48,582 bases of DNA from Smithella sp. (GCA_012510495.1 JAAZHX010000162.1:1-48582), one strand, 5' to 3'. Positions 27,986-37,550 are shown, counted from the stretch's first letter. Program-made: numbers and translations. Notes: generated by a model from the sequence alone, not told the origin.

Positions 27986-29299
27986 TTATTTGTCGTCATC
28001 GTCGTCGTCATGCAGTCCCGCCAGATCTCCTTCCGAGCCTTCCGGAACTTCCGACTGAATGGAGCGGGAGATTCCGCGCACCAGGATCAGCATGATGAAG
28101 AACAGGATCACCATGGCCACAATGAGCACCAGAATGACCGTTGCCGTCCAGGCCTTGGATTCCTTCTCGATATTCTGAGAGACCTTTAAGGCCGCTTCGT
28201 TGTATTTCTCGACTTCCACGCCCAGACAGACCCATCCGAAACCGGCGGGGGCGGGAATGTTTGACGCGTAAAATTTGATCGGCGCATAGGCGACGAACTT
28301 GGTCATGCCAAATAATTTATACGTCTTGAAGCCTGTTTTACCCTCTGCCGTCTCTTTCGCCAGGGCCGTTAAATTGGGATCCAGAAAACCGGCCTGGATA
28401 ATGTTCAGGGCGTCGGCGCCCTTGTCCGTCAGTTCTTTAACGTTTTGCTGCGTGATGGTTGGAACAGGCGTTCCGTCCGGATTCAGCCCCACGATATGAA
28501 AATCGTTCGGATGAGAGATGGCATTGCCGCGGTAATCGAACATGTAGGCGTAATTGCCGGATGAGGCATCCGTTTCAAACACTCGTTCCGCCTGAGTGGG
28601 GATCAGCTGGTCGGTGATCTGACCCAGATGACGGTAGTCGAGGGACAGCACGATGACCCCCGCGAAACCATCATGATTGAACACCGGTGTTGCAAAGCGC
28701 ACGACGCCGTTGAACCGCTCCCCCTTGTTGAAGGCCGCTTTGTTCACATACCAGCCGGTGACCGGAGATACGTAGGCTTCGCCCCGGCGCAGATTTCTTG
28801 CATTGGCAAAATAATCCTCGCTTTTGTAGGCGGTATTGTCCGGCTTGCTTACGTCAGCCAGTTGTCCCGCCGGTGTTGCCTGGCCGTCCACAATTTTAAT
28901 TCTTTCATAGCCGTTTTTGTCAATCAGGGCAATTTCCTTGTACAGCGGCGCCAGCACCTGCTGGACCTTGCCGTCCTTCTTGATCCAGAGCGGCGCTTTG
29001 TTTTCAGCAACAAACTGCTTATAGGCCGCCTCCGTCGAGGGAATAATGGTTGCAACCTGCAAATCTTTTTTGCTTTCCATCAGGAGGTTGGCAACCTGAT
29101 TTGCCGTGTTGATGGCCCTTGCCTTAATATCTTCCTGAGACTTGACATCCAGTACGTTAACGGCTCTTTCTTTTATGGTAACCCCCAGTTTGAACATGCC
29201 GTTAGCGATTAAAAACGCCATCAGTGATAAGGGGATTACAATCAGCAGGAAGAATACGCCTGCAACAGGTAATGACTTCTTATCTTTAGTTTCTGACAT
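27986..29299 (-). CDS. Cache-domain membrane protein without output domain
   Basis: A 437-residue protein: one membrane helix (about 13-35), a long extracytoplasmic part of double-Cache type (segments such as DKNGYERIKI, EDYFANARNLRRGEAYVSPVTGW, GVIVLSLDYRHLG, YMFDYRGNAISHP), and a second membrane helix (about 385-410). After it come only some 25 residues, RGISRSIQ like the start of a HAMP helix, then a tail ending in six Asp and Lys. Histidine kinase, methyl-accepting and cyclase domains are all absent. It may sense a ligand for another protein. A terminator follows at once, so the short C-terminus is not a frame break inside a longer gene. Confidence 0.82.
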   Translation of the reverse strand: MSETKDKKSLPVAGVFFLLIVIPLSLMAFLIANGMFKLGVTIKERAVNVLDVKSQEDIKARAINTANQVANLLMESKKDLQVATIIPSTEAAYKQFVAENKAPLWIKKDGKVQQVLAPLYKEIALIDKNGYERIKIVDGQATPAGQLADVSKPDNTAYKSEDYFANARNLRRGEAYVSPVTGWYVNKAAFNKGERFNGVVRFATPVFNHDGFAGVIVLSLDYRHLGQITDQLIPTQAERVFETDASSGNYAYMFDYRGNAISHPNDFHIVGLNPDGTPVPTITQQNVKELTDKGADALNIIQAGFLDPNLTALAKETAEGKTGFKTYKLFGMTKFVAYAPIKFYASNIPAPAGFGWVCLGVEVEKYNEAALKVSQNIEKESKAWTATVILVLIVAMVILFFIMLILVRGISRSIQSEVPEGSEGDLAGLHDDDDDDK

Positions 29300-29312
29300 T
29301 ATGATTTCCCCC

Positions 29313-29324
29313 TAACCTAGGTTA
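29313..29324. repeat. 12-base perfect palindrome between atpE and the Cache gene
   Basis: TAACCTAGGTTA lies in the 51-base gap between the atpE stop and the start of the Cache gene. It could be an operator or a small mRNA stem. No other copy was noticed. Confidence 0.4.
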
Positions 29325-29350
29325 ATTTTGTGGTGAACTTCTTTGCAACA

Positions 29351-29728
29351 TTAACCCAAAAAGAAAGGCTTGAAGGGGTTTGCGTACAATAAGATCAGAG
29401 CGATGACCAGCGCGTAAATGGCGATCGATTCCGCCATGGCCATACCGACGAGCATGACCATCATGATCTTGCCCTGGACGCCGGGGTTTCTTCCCACCGC
29501 CTGACAGGCGCCGTTTGCCGCGTCGCCGATGCCTGCGCCCGCGCCGATGGCGCCGAGACCGATGGCCAGACCCGAGCCGATCATGGCGCCGACCACAAAG
29601 ATCACCTTAATGTAAGACTCGCCGCCGACCGGAATCGCATCCGCCGCAAAGGCAAATTGGTTCGCCAGCATTACGGCCGCTGCCGATATGATGACCGTTA
29701 AAATTGTTTTTCCATGTTTGTGTGACAT
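29351..29728 (-). CDS. atpE: F0F1 ATP synthase subunit c, orphan copy with leader-like N-terminus
   Basis: A 125-residue rotor-ring proteolipid. Residues 1-29 (TVIISAAAVMLANQFAFAADA) look like a cleavable signal, giving a mature c subunit of normal size. Helix 1 is Gly/Ala-rich, the polar loop is RNP (80-82), and the ion-carrying E100 sits in AMAESIAIYALVIALILLYANPF. S101 and Y105 match sodium-type rings, but the sodium-ligand Gln is I67 and the Thr is I102, so the coupling ion is ambiguous. No other ATP-synthase genes adjoin; the Cache gene follows. AAGGAG precedes the ATG. Confidence 0.93.
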   Translation of the reverse strand: MSHKHGKTILTVIISAAAVMLANQFAFAADAIPVGGESYIKVIFVVGAMIGSGLAIGLGAIGAGAGIGDAANGACQAVGRNPGVQGKIMMVMLVGMAMAESIAIYALVIALILLYANPFKPFFLG

Positions 29729-29837
29729 TATTGGACTCCTTTCATAACCAGTAATTTATTGTGTTTCTTTTTCGCGCTCCATAGCACATTATCGTGGTTG
29801 CGCAAAGAAGAATTAACATCAATCGGTTCGACGCTAA

Positions 29838-29853
29838 TGCAGGAGATGTGCCA
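29838..29853 (-). promoter_or_regulatory. Sigma-54 (RpoN) promoter for atpE-Cache
   Basis: On the minus strand the sequence reads TGGCACATCTCCTGCA: the -24 box TGGCAC is perfect, GG and GC are at the required spacing, and the -12 box is CTGCA (consensus TTGCA). Transcription would start near 29827, about 100 bases before atpE. An NtrC-type activator gene lies on the divergent side. Confidence 0.72.
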
Positions 29854-30031
29854 CGGCCTTCATGCAAGCTGCTTTCCGGCATCGAACCGCCGCTGCCTGC
29901 CACTTCGGGCAGACGGCTCAATTTGTTGAGATTCCTGTTACTTTGCTTTCGGCGTCGGGTGTGGAAAAATGAAAAGAGAGAATGCTTTTTGATTTCCTGA
30001 GCGTCGCGGGATACAGAAGAAACAAACGACA

Positions 30032-30074
30032 CGTTTAATGTTTTGTTCAATGGTTTGTCATAAAACATTAAACG
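30032..30074. promoter_or_regulatory. 13-base inverted repeat in the divergent intergenic region, candidate activator site
   Basis: CGTTTAATGTTTT (30032-30044) and its exact complement (30062-30074) are 17 bases apart. It sits about 210-250 bases upstream of the start expected from the sigma-54 promoter at 29838-29853, a normal distance for an enhancer bound by an NtrC-type dimer. The rest of the 507-base gap (29729-30235) has no credible gene; a 108-residue ORF there lacks any feature. Confidence 0.55.
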
Positions 30075-30235
30075 GACGCCGGCGGGGGAGGGAGCTTCCG
30101 GGTGCGAAAATCCGCGGGAAAAACGTTTTTGATATTTCAGTTGAAATTTTGACTCAATGTCGTTACGATGCCGCGAACCTGTGTCAAGTTATGGGATATC
30201 AAGAAGTCATTATCAATGGATCATAGAGGGTCATT

Positions 30236-30409
30236 ATGCAGGAACTGTTAACCGTAATTACTTATCCGATTGTCTGGCTGATTTGTTCTTACCTTTTAAA
30301 AATTGAAAGCGGTTTGGCGAAATTGCTGATTTCGGTCACGGCGGCGGTTCTGGTTTATGTTTTATTCGGCATGTGGCAGTCTCAAAAAGAAAAGCATAAG
30401 GAAAATTAA
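30236..30409 (+). CDS. 57-residue membrane protein ahead of the sensor kinase
   Basis: The ATG at 30236 follows AGAGGG. The product begins MQELLTVITYPIVWLICSYL, has a first hydrophobic segment, a short amphipathic link (KIESGLAKLL), a second segment (ISVTAAVLVYVLFGMW) and a charged tail QSQKEKHKEN. It ends seven bases before the kinase start, so the two are probably co-translated. It may be an accessory to the kinase. No family recognised. Confidence 0.6.
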   Translation: MQELLTVITYPIVWLICSYLLKIESGLAKLLISVTAAVLVYVLFGMWQSQKEKHKEN

Positions 30410-30415
30410 GATTCA

Positions 30416-32986
30416 GTGGCCTTGCTGAGAAACTCATACCGATTTCTGCGTCAAGCGTTCAGTCTGCGCATCTGGTTGACCAGCCTCGTTGTTATCCTCC
30501 TGATTCTTCTGCTGGCTTTGACCGTGAACAACGCGCGGGAAAAGGAGATGGCGGATTTGTTCGGCCGCCAGCAGCTGGCGTCGGCTCAAAACGCCTCCGC
30601 CCGGATGACGGAAATTCTTTCACAGGTCGAAAGAAACGTCACTCTGTTTTCCTATTTTGATCCCAGCGGGAAAATTCTGTCCTTCCGGGACCACCGGAAA
30701 ATCGAAACCCTTTATTCCGTCTGGGGAAAGACTATCGACGCCGTGCTGATGTTTGACGCCCGGGAGCGCACCCTGCGCGTCCTGCCGCGGGACACGCCGT
30801 CCCGCGTCAACCTGCTCCCCCATTTCCGGAAATTGAAAGGCCAAAAAAAGCCGTATTTGAATTTGGCTTTGTCCCGGGCGGATTCCGGGGCCTCGCCGTC
30901 CCAAAAGCAGGACTGGTATTTGATATGGGGATATCCCATCTGGCGTGAGGGCGATATTTTTGACGGCGCGTGGATGGTGTCCTTTTCCCTGGCCGCGCTG
31001 GTTCATTCCGGAGAAAGGCAAATTCAGGAAAACCGGCTGGGTGATCTGTGGCTGATCAATGACCGGGGGCAGATCATCATGCATCCTCATTCGCCCGCCA
31101 TCGGCAGAAACATCAGCGATCTCGTTCATGACAGTCGGGGAAACGTGATGACCCTCTCGCCCGCAGGCGGCAGATTCATCGACGCGAGGGTTTTGCAGCG
31201 AGGCGACTCTCTGCAAAGAAGCGTCATTGCCTACTATCCGTTTCAGATTGCCGGAAACAACTGGTTCGTGATGGTCAGCGCTCCTTACGCCGACGTCGTC
31301 GCGCCCGTGCGCACGACATTTCTTTACACCCTGTTCAGCGCGTTTCTGCTGATGCTGATTCTGGTGGTTGCCGGCATTTTCTATGCATTCCGTGAGGGAA
31401 GGCGGTTGCGGATGCGCGAGGTGCAGGAGCGGCTGAAGGAGCGTGAAACCTGGCAGGAAAAGCTGCTTCGGGAAAAGAAAACGATCGAGGGCATCATCGA
31501 AGGATCGCCCATCCCCAGCTTCGTGATCAACAAAAAGCATCAGGTGATTCTGTGGAACAGGGCCTGTGTGGAGCTGACGGGGCAATCGGCTGAAGAGACG
31601 CTGGGAACGGACGGGCATTACCGGGCATTTTATCCCGTCAAAAGGCCCATGGTTGCCGATTTGATCATCGACGCCGACATTGACGCGCTCAACAAGTACT
31701 ACAGCGCCAAAAAAGTCAAAAAATCACAGAAGGTGCTTGGCGCCTATGAAGCCTATGATTATTATGAAAACCTCGGCGGCCGCAGCCGGTATATGTATTT
31801 TCTCGCGGCGCCGATTTATGACGAGGACGGGAATATCATCGCGGCGATCGAAACCCTTCAGGATGTCTCGCGCGAGCAGGAGCTGACGCGCAGCCTGCAG
31901 GAATACGCCGAGACGCTGCAGAATGAGCTGGCGGAAAACATCGAACTGAGGAAAGAGATCGAAGGCCTGCTGAACTACATGCAATCCATCGTCAGAAGCC
32001 TGCCGGATAAAATTTACGAGCTGGACAAAAACGGCATCATTACCTTCATCAGCTGGGGGCTGAAAAAGCCCAAAAGCGAGCTGCGTGGAAAGCATTTCCT
32101 GGAATTTGTCGCGCCGGAAAACGCCGACTTTGTCGTTTCCAAATGGGAGGACGCCAAACGGGGAAACTACACCCCCTACGAAATTGAAACCATAGCCCAG
32201 GACGGCCGCAAGGTCAATTTAATGATCACGACGTCCCCGGTGATCGGGACCGAAAATTACATTCTGGTGCAAAGAGACATCACCGAGTTTAAAAATCTGG
32301 AGAAGAAACTATACAACAGCCAGAAGCTTGCGGCGCTGGGTCAGCTTTCCGCCGGCATTGCCCATGAAATCCGCAACCCGCTTTCGTCCATCAAGATGAG
32401 CCTGCAGATTCTGGAAAAGCGCATCAAACCGGAAGGCAATGATCTGAAACGGTTTAAAATCGCCGAAAAGGAAGTCGAGCACCTGGAAGAGCTGGTGAAC
32501 AACGTTCTGGTGTTCGCCAAGCCGATGGAGCCCAAAATCGAGTCGGCCGATCTGACGAAAATCCTGGAACAGGCGGTTGCTCTTTCCGAGCAGATTATCC
32601 AGGACAAAAAAATCGAAATTACCCTGGAGACCGGGGACGCTTCCGCGGTGAACGTGGATGTGGCCATGATTACGGACACTTTTGTCAATATCATCCGCAA
32701 CGCGGTGGAGGCGATGGAGGACGGCGGTCACATTCACATTTACGCCCGCAGCATCGGGTCGAGGCCGCCCTCCGTGCTGGTGGTCGTGGAAGACAACGGC
32801 TGCGGCATCGACGACGCGGATATGCCTCACCTGTATAATCCATTTTTCACGAAGAAAAAATACGGGACAGGCCTCGGCCTGTCGCAGGTTCTGAAGATTG
32901 TGGAAGTGCATCAGGGGAAGCTGGAGATTATCAGCGAGAAAGACAGGGGCACGAAAGTGTGCGTAACCTTGCCCTGCAGTAAATAA
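30416..32986 (+). CDS. Cache-PAS-PAS sensor histidine kinase
   Basis: An 856-residue membrane kinase, started at GTG 30416 (AAGGA about 13 bases upstream). Order: membrane helix (about 18-40), extracytoplasmic Cache-type domain (about 45-295), second membrane helix (about 302-325), PAS 1 (about 360-480), a linker coiled coil, PAS 2 (about 525-640), HisKA with AHEIRNPLSSIK (phosphorylated His near 650), and HATPase with N box IIRNAVEAM, DNGCGID, FFTKK and GTGLGLS. It is followed 80 bases later by an NtrC-type regulator and is the obvious partner. Confidence 0.93.
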   Translation: MALLRNSYRFLRQAFSLRIWLTSLVVILLILLLALTVNNAREKEMADLFGRQQLASAQNASARMTEILSQVERNVTLFSYFDPSGKILSFRDHRKIETLYSVWGKTIDAVLMFDARERTLRVLPRDTPSRVNLLPHFRKLKGQKKPYLNLALSRADSGASPSQKQDWYLIWGYPIWREGDIFDGAWMVSFSLAALVHSGERQIQENRLGDLWLINDRGQIIMHPHSPAIGRNISDLVHDSRGNVMTLSPAGGRFIDARVLQRGDSLQRSVIAYYPFQIAGNNWFVMVSAPYADVVAPVRTTFLYTLFSAFLLMLILVVAGIFYAFREGRRLRMREVQERLKERETWQEKLLREKKTIEGIIEGSPIPSFVINKKHQVILWNRACVELTGQSAEETLGTDGHYRAFYPVKRPMVADLIIDADIDALNKYYSAKKVKKSQKVLGAYEAYDYYENLGGRSRYMYFLAAPIYDEDGNIIAAIETLQDVSREQELTRSLQEYAETLQNELAENIELRKEIEGLLNYMQSIVRSLPDKIYELDKNGIITFISWGLKKPKSELRGKHFLEFVAPENADFVVSKWEDAKRGNYTPYEIETIAQDGRKVNLMITTSPVIGTENYILVQRDITEFKNLEKKLYNSQKLAALGQLSAGIAHEIRNPLSSIKMSLQILEKRIKPEGNDLKRFKIAEKEVEHLEELVNNVLVFAKPMEPKIESADLTKILEQAVALSEQIIQDKKIEITLETGDASAVNVDVAMITDTFVNIIRNAVEAMEDGGHIHIYARSIGSRPPSVLVVVEDNGCGIDDADMPHLYNPFFTKKKYGTGLGLSQVLKIVEVHQGKLEIISEKDRGTKVCVTLPCSK

Positions 32987-33066
32987 CTGGTTGTTTTTAA
33001 GGGCGGAAAGACTGAAGCGCCCGGGAGAAAGCGCAGGCCGTCGCCCCAACGGCAAAGGGAATGACT

Positions 33067-34452
33067 ATGGCGAGTATTCTGGTGATTGATGACGATGCAT
33101 CCATTGCGGAAACGCTGGATTTGTATTTAACCGAAGAAGGATACAGCGTCCGGACAGCGCTGACCGGCACCGACGGCCTGAACAAATACGTCCAGGAGCC
33201 TTCGGATGTGGTCATACTGGACATCCGTCTGCCCGACGTGGACGGGTTTACCGTTCTGGAGGATCTCAAGGAAGAAAATGAAAACGTCAAGGTGATCATG
33301 ATCACCGCTTTCCACGACATGGAAACGACCATCAACGCCATGAAGGGCGGCGCCTTTGATTATATTCACAAACCGGTCAATGTGGATGAGCTGGATCTGG
33401 CGATCAAAAAAGCCCTGAAGTCCCTGGAGATGGAGAAAAAAATCGACGGACTGCTGATGGAGCCGTCGCGCAATTTCCGGGTGGGAGACATTATCGGCAC
33501 GGGCAACGAAATGCGGGAAATTTTCAAGACGATCGGCGCCGTTTCCCAGAGCCGAACGACGGTGCTGATTCAGGGAGAAAGCGGCACCGGCAAGGAATTG
33601 ATCGCGAAAGTGATTCACAACAACACCTCTCCGGACGAACCGTTTATCGCCGTGAACTGCTCCGCCATTGTGGAGACCCTGCTGGAATCGGAACTGTTCG
33701 GCCACGAAAAGGGGTCCTTCACCGGCGCGATCGCGCGCAAGCTGGGCAAATTCGAGCTGGCCCGGTTCGGCTCGGTGTTCCTCGACGAAATCAGCGAAAT
33801 GTCGGTGAACCTGCAAGCGAAACTTTTGCGCGTTTTGCAGGAGATGGAATTCGAACGGGTCGGGGGCAAGGACAGGGTGAAAGTCAACGCCCGGATCATC
33901 ACCGCCACGAACAAAGATTTGCGGGCGATGGTCAAGGAGGGAAAATTCCGGGATGACCTGTATTACCGCTTGAATATTGTGTCCATCCATCTGCCGCCGC
34001 TACGCGACCGGCGCCAGGATATCCCGCCGCTGATTGACTACCTGCTTTCCAAAATCAATCTGGACCTGCATAAAAAAATCATCGGCGTTTCCGGTGAAAT
34101 GATGGAAAAGTTTATGAGCTACCCCTGGCCGGGAAATGTCCGGGAACTGGAAAATCTGCTGGTCCGGGCGTGCGTTATTGCCAAAGGCCAGGTGCTGGGT
34201 GTCGGAGATTTCCCGGAGCTGGGCAATGATTATGAGGAGACCCCGGATCAGAAAGATACAACCGAAGGGGTGTTCACGCCGGAAGAGCCGGGCAAGTTTC
34301 TGACGCTGGATCAGGTGGAAGAACGCTACATTCGCAAGATCATCAGGGAAACCAGTAAGAACAAGGGGGAGATCTGCGAGACACTCGGCATTTCCCGCCC
34401 TACGTTCGAGCGCAAGCTGGACAAATACGGCATCACGTTTGAACGGGACTGA
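33067..34452 (+). CDS. NtrC-family sigma-54-dependent response regulator
   Basis: 461 residues from the ATG at 33067; AAAGGGA lies six bases upstream, too close to the ATG at 33061. The receiver domain has the acid pair IDDD and phosphorylation site D52 in VILDIRLPDVDG. The AAA+ domain has Walker A GESGTGKE and the sigma-54 contact loop as GSFTGA (a common variant of GAFTGA), then VFLDEISEMS. The C-terminal Fis-type helix-turn-helix is NKGEICETLGISRPTFERKLDKYGI. It should activate sigma-54 promoters; the one upstream of atpE is the nearest candidate. Confidence 0.94.
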   Translation: MASILVIDDDASIAETLDLYLTEEGYSVRTALTGTDGLNKYVQEPSDVVILDIRLPDVDGFTVLEDLKEENENVKVIMITAFHDMETTINAMKGGAFDYIHKPVNVDELDLAIKKALKSLEMEKKIDGLLMEPSRNFRVGDIIGTGNEMREIFKTIGAVSQSRTTVLIQGESGTGKELIAKVIHNNTSPDEPFIAVNCSAIVETLLESELFGHEKGSFTGAIARKLGKFELARFGSVFLDEISEMSVNLQAKLLRVLQEMEFERVGGKDRVKVNARIITATNKDLRAMVKEGKFRDDLYYRLNIVSIHLPPLRDRRQDIPPLIDYLLSKINLDLHKKIIGVSGEMMEKFMSYPWPGNVRELENLLVRACVIAKGQVLGVGDFPELGNDYEETPDQKDTTEGVFTPEEPGKFLTLDQVEERYIRKIIRETSKNKGEICETLGISRPTFERKLDKYGITFERD

Positions 34453-34583
34453 CCCGCACCCTGTGGTGATGCAGGTTTCCCTGTAATCCCTGCTGCAGGA
34501 TGCCGGTGCGCAGCTTTCGCCCCGGCGGCCACCCGCCTTCCCCTGCCAGGGTCCGCTTGAAAATCCCCCGTCCGCGCGGCGCT

Positions 34584-37550
34584 TTACAGACCGTATTCGG
34601 CGCGTTCAATCAGCTCCAGTTGCATATCGCGGTTTAAGGTGACGAAGTACGCATTGTAGCCCGAAATCCGCACCATTAAGTCGCGGTAGGCGTCGGGGTT
34701 TGCCATGGCGGCGCGCATGGTTTTGCTGGAAACGACATTGAACTGTATCTGCATTCCGCCGAGTTCCGTATAGGCTTTTGCATAGGAGTAAAGGTGGTCG
34801 ACCGCATCGGCTTGGGTATCGTTTGCGGACGGCGTTACCTTGACGTTGAAAGCGATATTGTTGTTCATGTTGATAGGTTTCAACTGAGCGACGTCTTTGA
34901 TGTTGTCCAAAAGGCTTTTCGACGCGTGAGCCTGCGGGGTAAGCCCGGGGGTAAAGGGTTTGCCGGCCAGACGTCCCGAGGGGAGAGCGCCCGTAAGCGT
35001 GCCGAAAGCGACGTGGTTGGACATCGACCAGAAACCGGTAGTGTAGTGTCCACCGCGAAAGTTGACATGTTCCCACATCGTATCACGAACAAATTTTGTA
35101 ACGCGGTTGGCCATGGCCACCGCCTCGCTGCTGCCCGAGCCGAACAGAGGCACGGATTTCAGCAGATGGCTGCGCATCACGTCGCAGCCCTTGAAGTTTT
35201 TGGATACGGCGTCACAGATTTCTTGCAGGGTGTATTTTTTTTGTTCATACACGAGTAATTTTACGGCCATGAGCGAATCCACGATATCGGCCAGGCCGAT
35301 GCAGGCGATGCCCGATGAATTATACAGCGCCCCGCCCTTGGTGCAGTCCAAACCCTTTTCGATGCAGCCGTCGATCATAGCCGACATCATGGGAGTGGGG
35401 CGCAAAACGCTGTGTGCTTCACCGAGATAGTAGTTGTACCGGCAGGCCAAATCGGCAAGAAACTTCAGCTGTGCGCAGAACGCGCCGAAGAAATCTTCAA
35501 AGGTTGCGAAGCTCTCGGGCCCGCCCGTTTCCGGCCCCAGGCTCCAGCGCATGAGCGGGTGATGGCCGTTGAACAGGGCCATTTCGAGCGCGGCAACCAT
35601 GTTGAACATCATGCAGTTGGTGTGGCCAAGATGCTTTCCCGAGATGGTCGGTTCGACGCAGCCCGTAGCCGACCAGTCGCGCAGGTGTTCGGGCAGGTAC
35701 CGGAGGTCCGCCAGCGAGGCCATCACCGCCTCGTCATTGTGGATGGACGGCGTTGCCGTCGTGTTGACGTTCACTTCGCACAGGCGCCGGAGATAGGCGG
35801 CGCTGTTTTTCTTGTGGTTGTAACGCGCATTGATGTTAGGGTCGCGGATCGCCAGCATTTCGGTGACCTTCAACAGGATGTAGGCCATATCGTTTACGGC
35901 ATCCTCGCCGTCGGGTTTGACGCCGCCCAGAGTGATCGCCTGATCGGAGGAACTGCCGCCAAACAGATAGTTGCCGATATCGGGGATCAGCGGCAGATGA
36001 TCGGTGCATCTCATATAGAAGCAGCCGACGATTTCGATCGCGTGATGAAGGTAGGCCTCTTTTTCCTCCGGGGTTTTCAGTTTGGAAAAATCGGCCTCGA
36101 AATAGGGCTGAAGCCACTGGTCCAGACGGCCGATGGAAAAGCCCGCGTTAGTGCTTTCCATGTGGACGGCAATCCAATGAATCCAAATGGCGTTGATCGC
36201 TTCGTCCAGCGTGCGCGCCGGAAATTCGGGGGAGCGGGCGACGACTTGCGCAAGATGTTCAAGCTCCTTTTTCCGTTGGGGATCGTTTTCGGCCAGGGCC
36301 TCTGTTTTGCACTGTTCGGCAAGCCGGCGGGCGTACGCGATAATGCCCTCGTAGCAAAGGATCATGGCATTCAGCTCGTCCTTTTTCTGCCGGCTCGCCG
36401 CTTGATCTTTTGTCAGCTCGGCTTTGATCTCGAAAATGATGCCGTTCAGACCTTTTTTGAGCAACTTGGGATAATCCAGAATGGTGTGCGAAAGAGCAAC
36501 GGTTTTCCAGAGAAAAATAACGGCCCAGCGTTCGTCCAGCTGTTGACATACCGGGTTGTTGTATTTGGCGCGCACCCATTCGCGGAAATTCCGTTGCGTC
36601 CAGAACGGGAAGACGTTTTCATTCAATTCCTCGATTTCCCGGGGTGAAAGGGCATCGTACGGGTTTAACATTCTGTCGGATACGGTCAGCAGCTCGCCCC
36701 ACATAATCGTGCCCGCGCCGTCGGGATAGATCGGCACGCCGATTTCTTTTGTGGTGGTGGTGCCGGCGATCAGGTCATCCTTGCGGATAATGGGCTTTCG
36801 GTTTTCCATAAGGTGTTTATAGGCATAGCCCTGGCGGAGTTCGGGCACCCACGGCGTTCCGTCCGTCCTGGTTTCGAAGCCGTTTTCGCGGAAAAAGTTA
36901 GTTAATAACACGGCTCGCTCGTTACAGATCGCGGGCTTCTGGGTGAAGTGGATGTCCAAAAACCGTTTCAGCCTGGGGAAATCCTCGATGCTGTACTTCG
37001 AAAGGTAGGGGTCAAAGCCGAGATGCCTGACGCCTTGGTCAACTTCGACGGCTTTCAGGTACTCCCGCTTCGGTTTCGGGAGAGACTTGTCGCCCGCGGC
37101 GATCTTTTCGCCGAACGCTTTCGCCTCGGCTTTTTGTTTGGCCATTTGTCTGATCTGGGTCTTTTTCATCAAAACGGAAATTAATAAATTGAAAAATTCC
37201 AGATAGGACATATTTCCCGAACTGGACATTTCGTTTTTGAGCAAGAGGTTCAATACTTCGCTCGGAGGAAGATTTGCCATTCGGGCGAGCACTTTGGTGT
37301 CTTTCAGCCGGAGTTCGGTATCCACGCCCTGTGTGCCGCTTTTGACGCGAGCCTTCCCGTCTTTAAACCATATGCTTTGCGACACCTTTCCGTCTTCCGT
37401 GCAAAGACCAATCGAAAAATTATTCCAGCCGTCGGCGGTGCGCAGATACTTTTTGCAGGACGGGAGATTCCCGAAACAAAACGCCATCAATAGCAGAGCG
37501 GCTTTGGTGACGGCATTTGCCGCGCCGCCGGGTTTCCTTTGTTGTTTCAT
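34584..37550 (-). CDS. Glycyl radical enzyme with N-terminal SCP2-like domain
   Basis: A 988-residue protein from the ATG at 37550, nine bases after AAGGAGG. Residues 180-988 are a pyruvate-formate-lyase-type barrel with the thiyl cysteine C631 in SATGCVEPTISGKH (as in diol/choline-lyase-like members, with E633 as possible base) and the glycyl radical G964 in VRISGYNAYF. Unusually, residues about 41-130 (FSIGLCTEDGKVSQSIWFKDGKARV..., LNLLLKNEMSSSGNMSYLEFF) read like a sterol-carrier SCP2 domain, preceded by a hydrophobic stretch. The substrate is unknown; a hydrophobic one is inferred. The activase gene is 14 bases upstream. Confidence 0.88.
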   Translation of the reverse strand: MKQQRKPGGAANAVTKAALLLMAFCFGNLPSCKKYLRTADGWNNFSIGLCTEDGKVSQSIWFKDGKARVKSGTQGVDTELRLKDTKVLARMANLPPSEVLNLLLKNEMSSSGNMSYLEFFNLLISVLMKKTQIRQMAKQKAEAKAFGEKIAAGDKSLPKPKREYLKAVEVDQGVRHLGFDPYLSKYSIEDFPRLKRFLDIHFTQKPAICNERAVLLTNFFRENGFETRTDGTPWVPELRQGYAYKHLMENRKPIIRKDDLIAGTTTTKEIGVPIYPDGAGTIMWGELLTVSDRMLNPYDALSPREIEELNENVFPFWTQRNFREWVRAKYNNPVCQQLDERWAVIFLWKTVALSHTILDYPKLLKKGLNGIIFEIKAELTKDQAASRQKKDELNAMILCYEGIIAYARRLAEQCKTEALAENDPQRKKELEHLAQVVARSPEFPARTLDEAINAIWIHWIAVHMESTNAGFSIGRLDQWLQPYFEADFSKLKTPEEKEAYLHHAIEIVGCFYMRCTDHLPLIPDIGNYLFGGSSSDQAITLGGVKPDGEDAVNDMAYILLKVTEMLAIRDPNINARYNHKKNSAAYLRRLCEVNVNTTATPSIHNDEAVMASLADLRYLPEHLRDWSATGCVEPTISGKHLGHTNCMMFNMVAALEMALFNGHHPLMRWSLGPETGGPESFATFEDFFGAFCAQLKFLADLACRYNYYLGEAHSVLRPTPMMSAMIDGCIEKGLDCTKGGALYNSSGIACIGLADIVDSLMAVKLLVYEQKKYTLQEICDAVSKNFKGCDVMRSHLLKSVPLFGSGSSEAVAMANRVTKFVRDTMWEHVNFRGGHYTTGFWSMSNHVAFGTLTGALPSGRLAGKPFTPGLTPQAHASKSLLDNIKDVAQLKPINMNNNIAFNVKVTPSANDTQADAVDHLYSYAKAYTELGGMQIQFNVVSSKTMRAAMANPDAYRDLMVRISGYNAYFVTLNRDMQLELIERAEYGL

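Noticed and set aside
29742-30068. 108-residue minus-strand ORF between atpE and the kinase operon
   Set aside because: No ribosome site, low-complexity basic composition, and it covers the sigma-54 promoter.
35412-36647. 411-residue open frame antisense to the glycyl radical enzyme
   Set aside because: Lies wholly within the strongly supported coding frame on the other strand and shows no motif.
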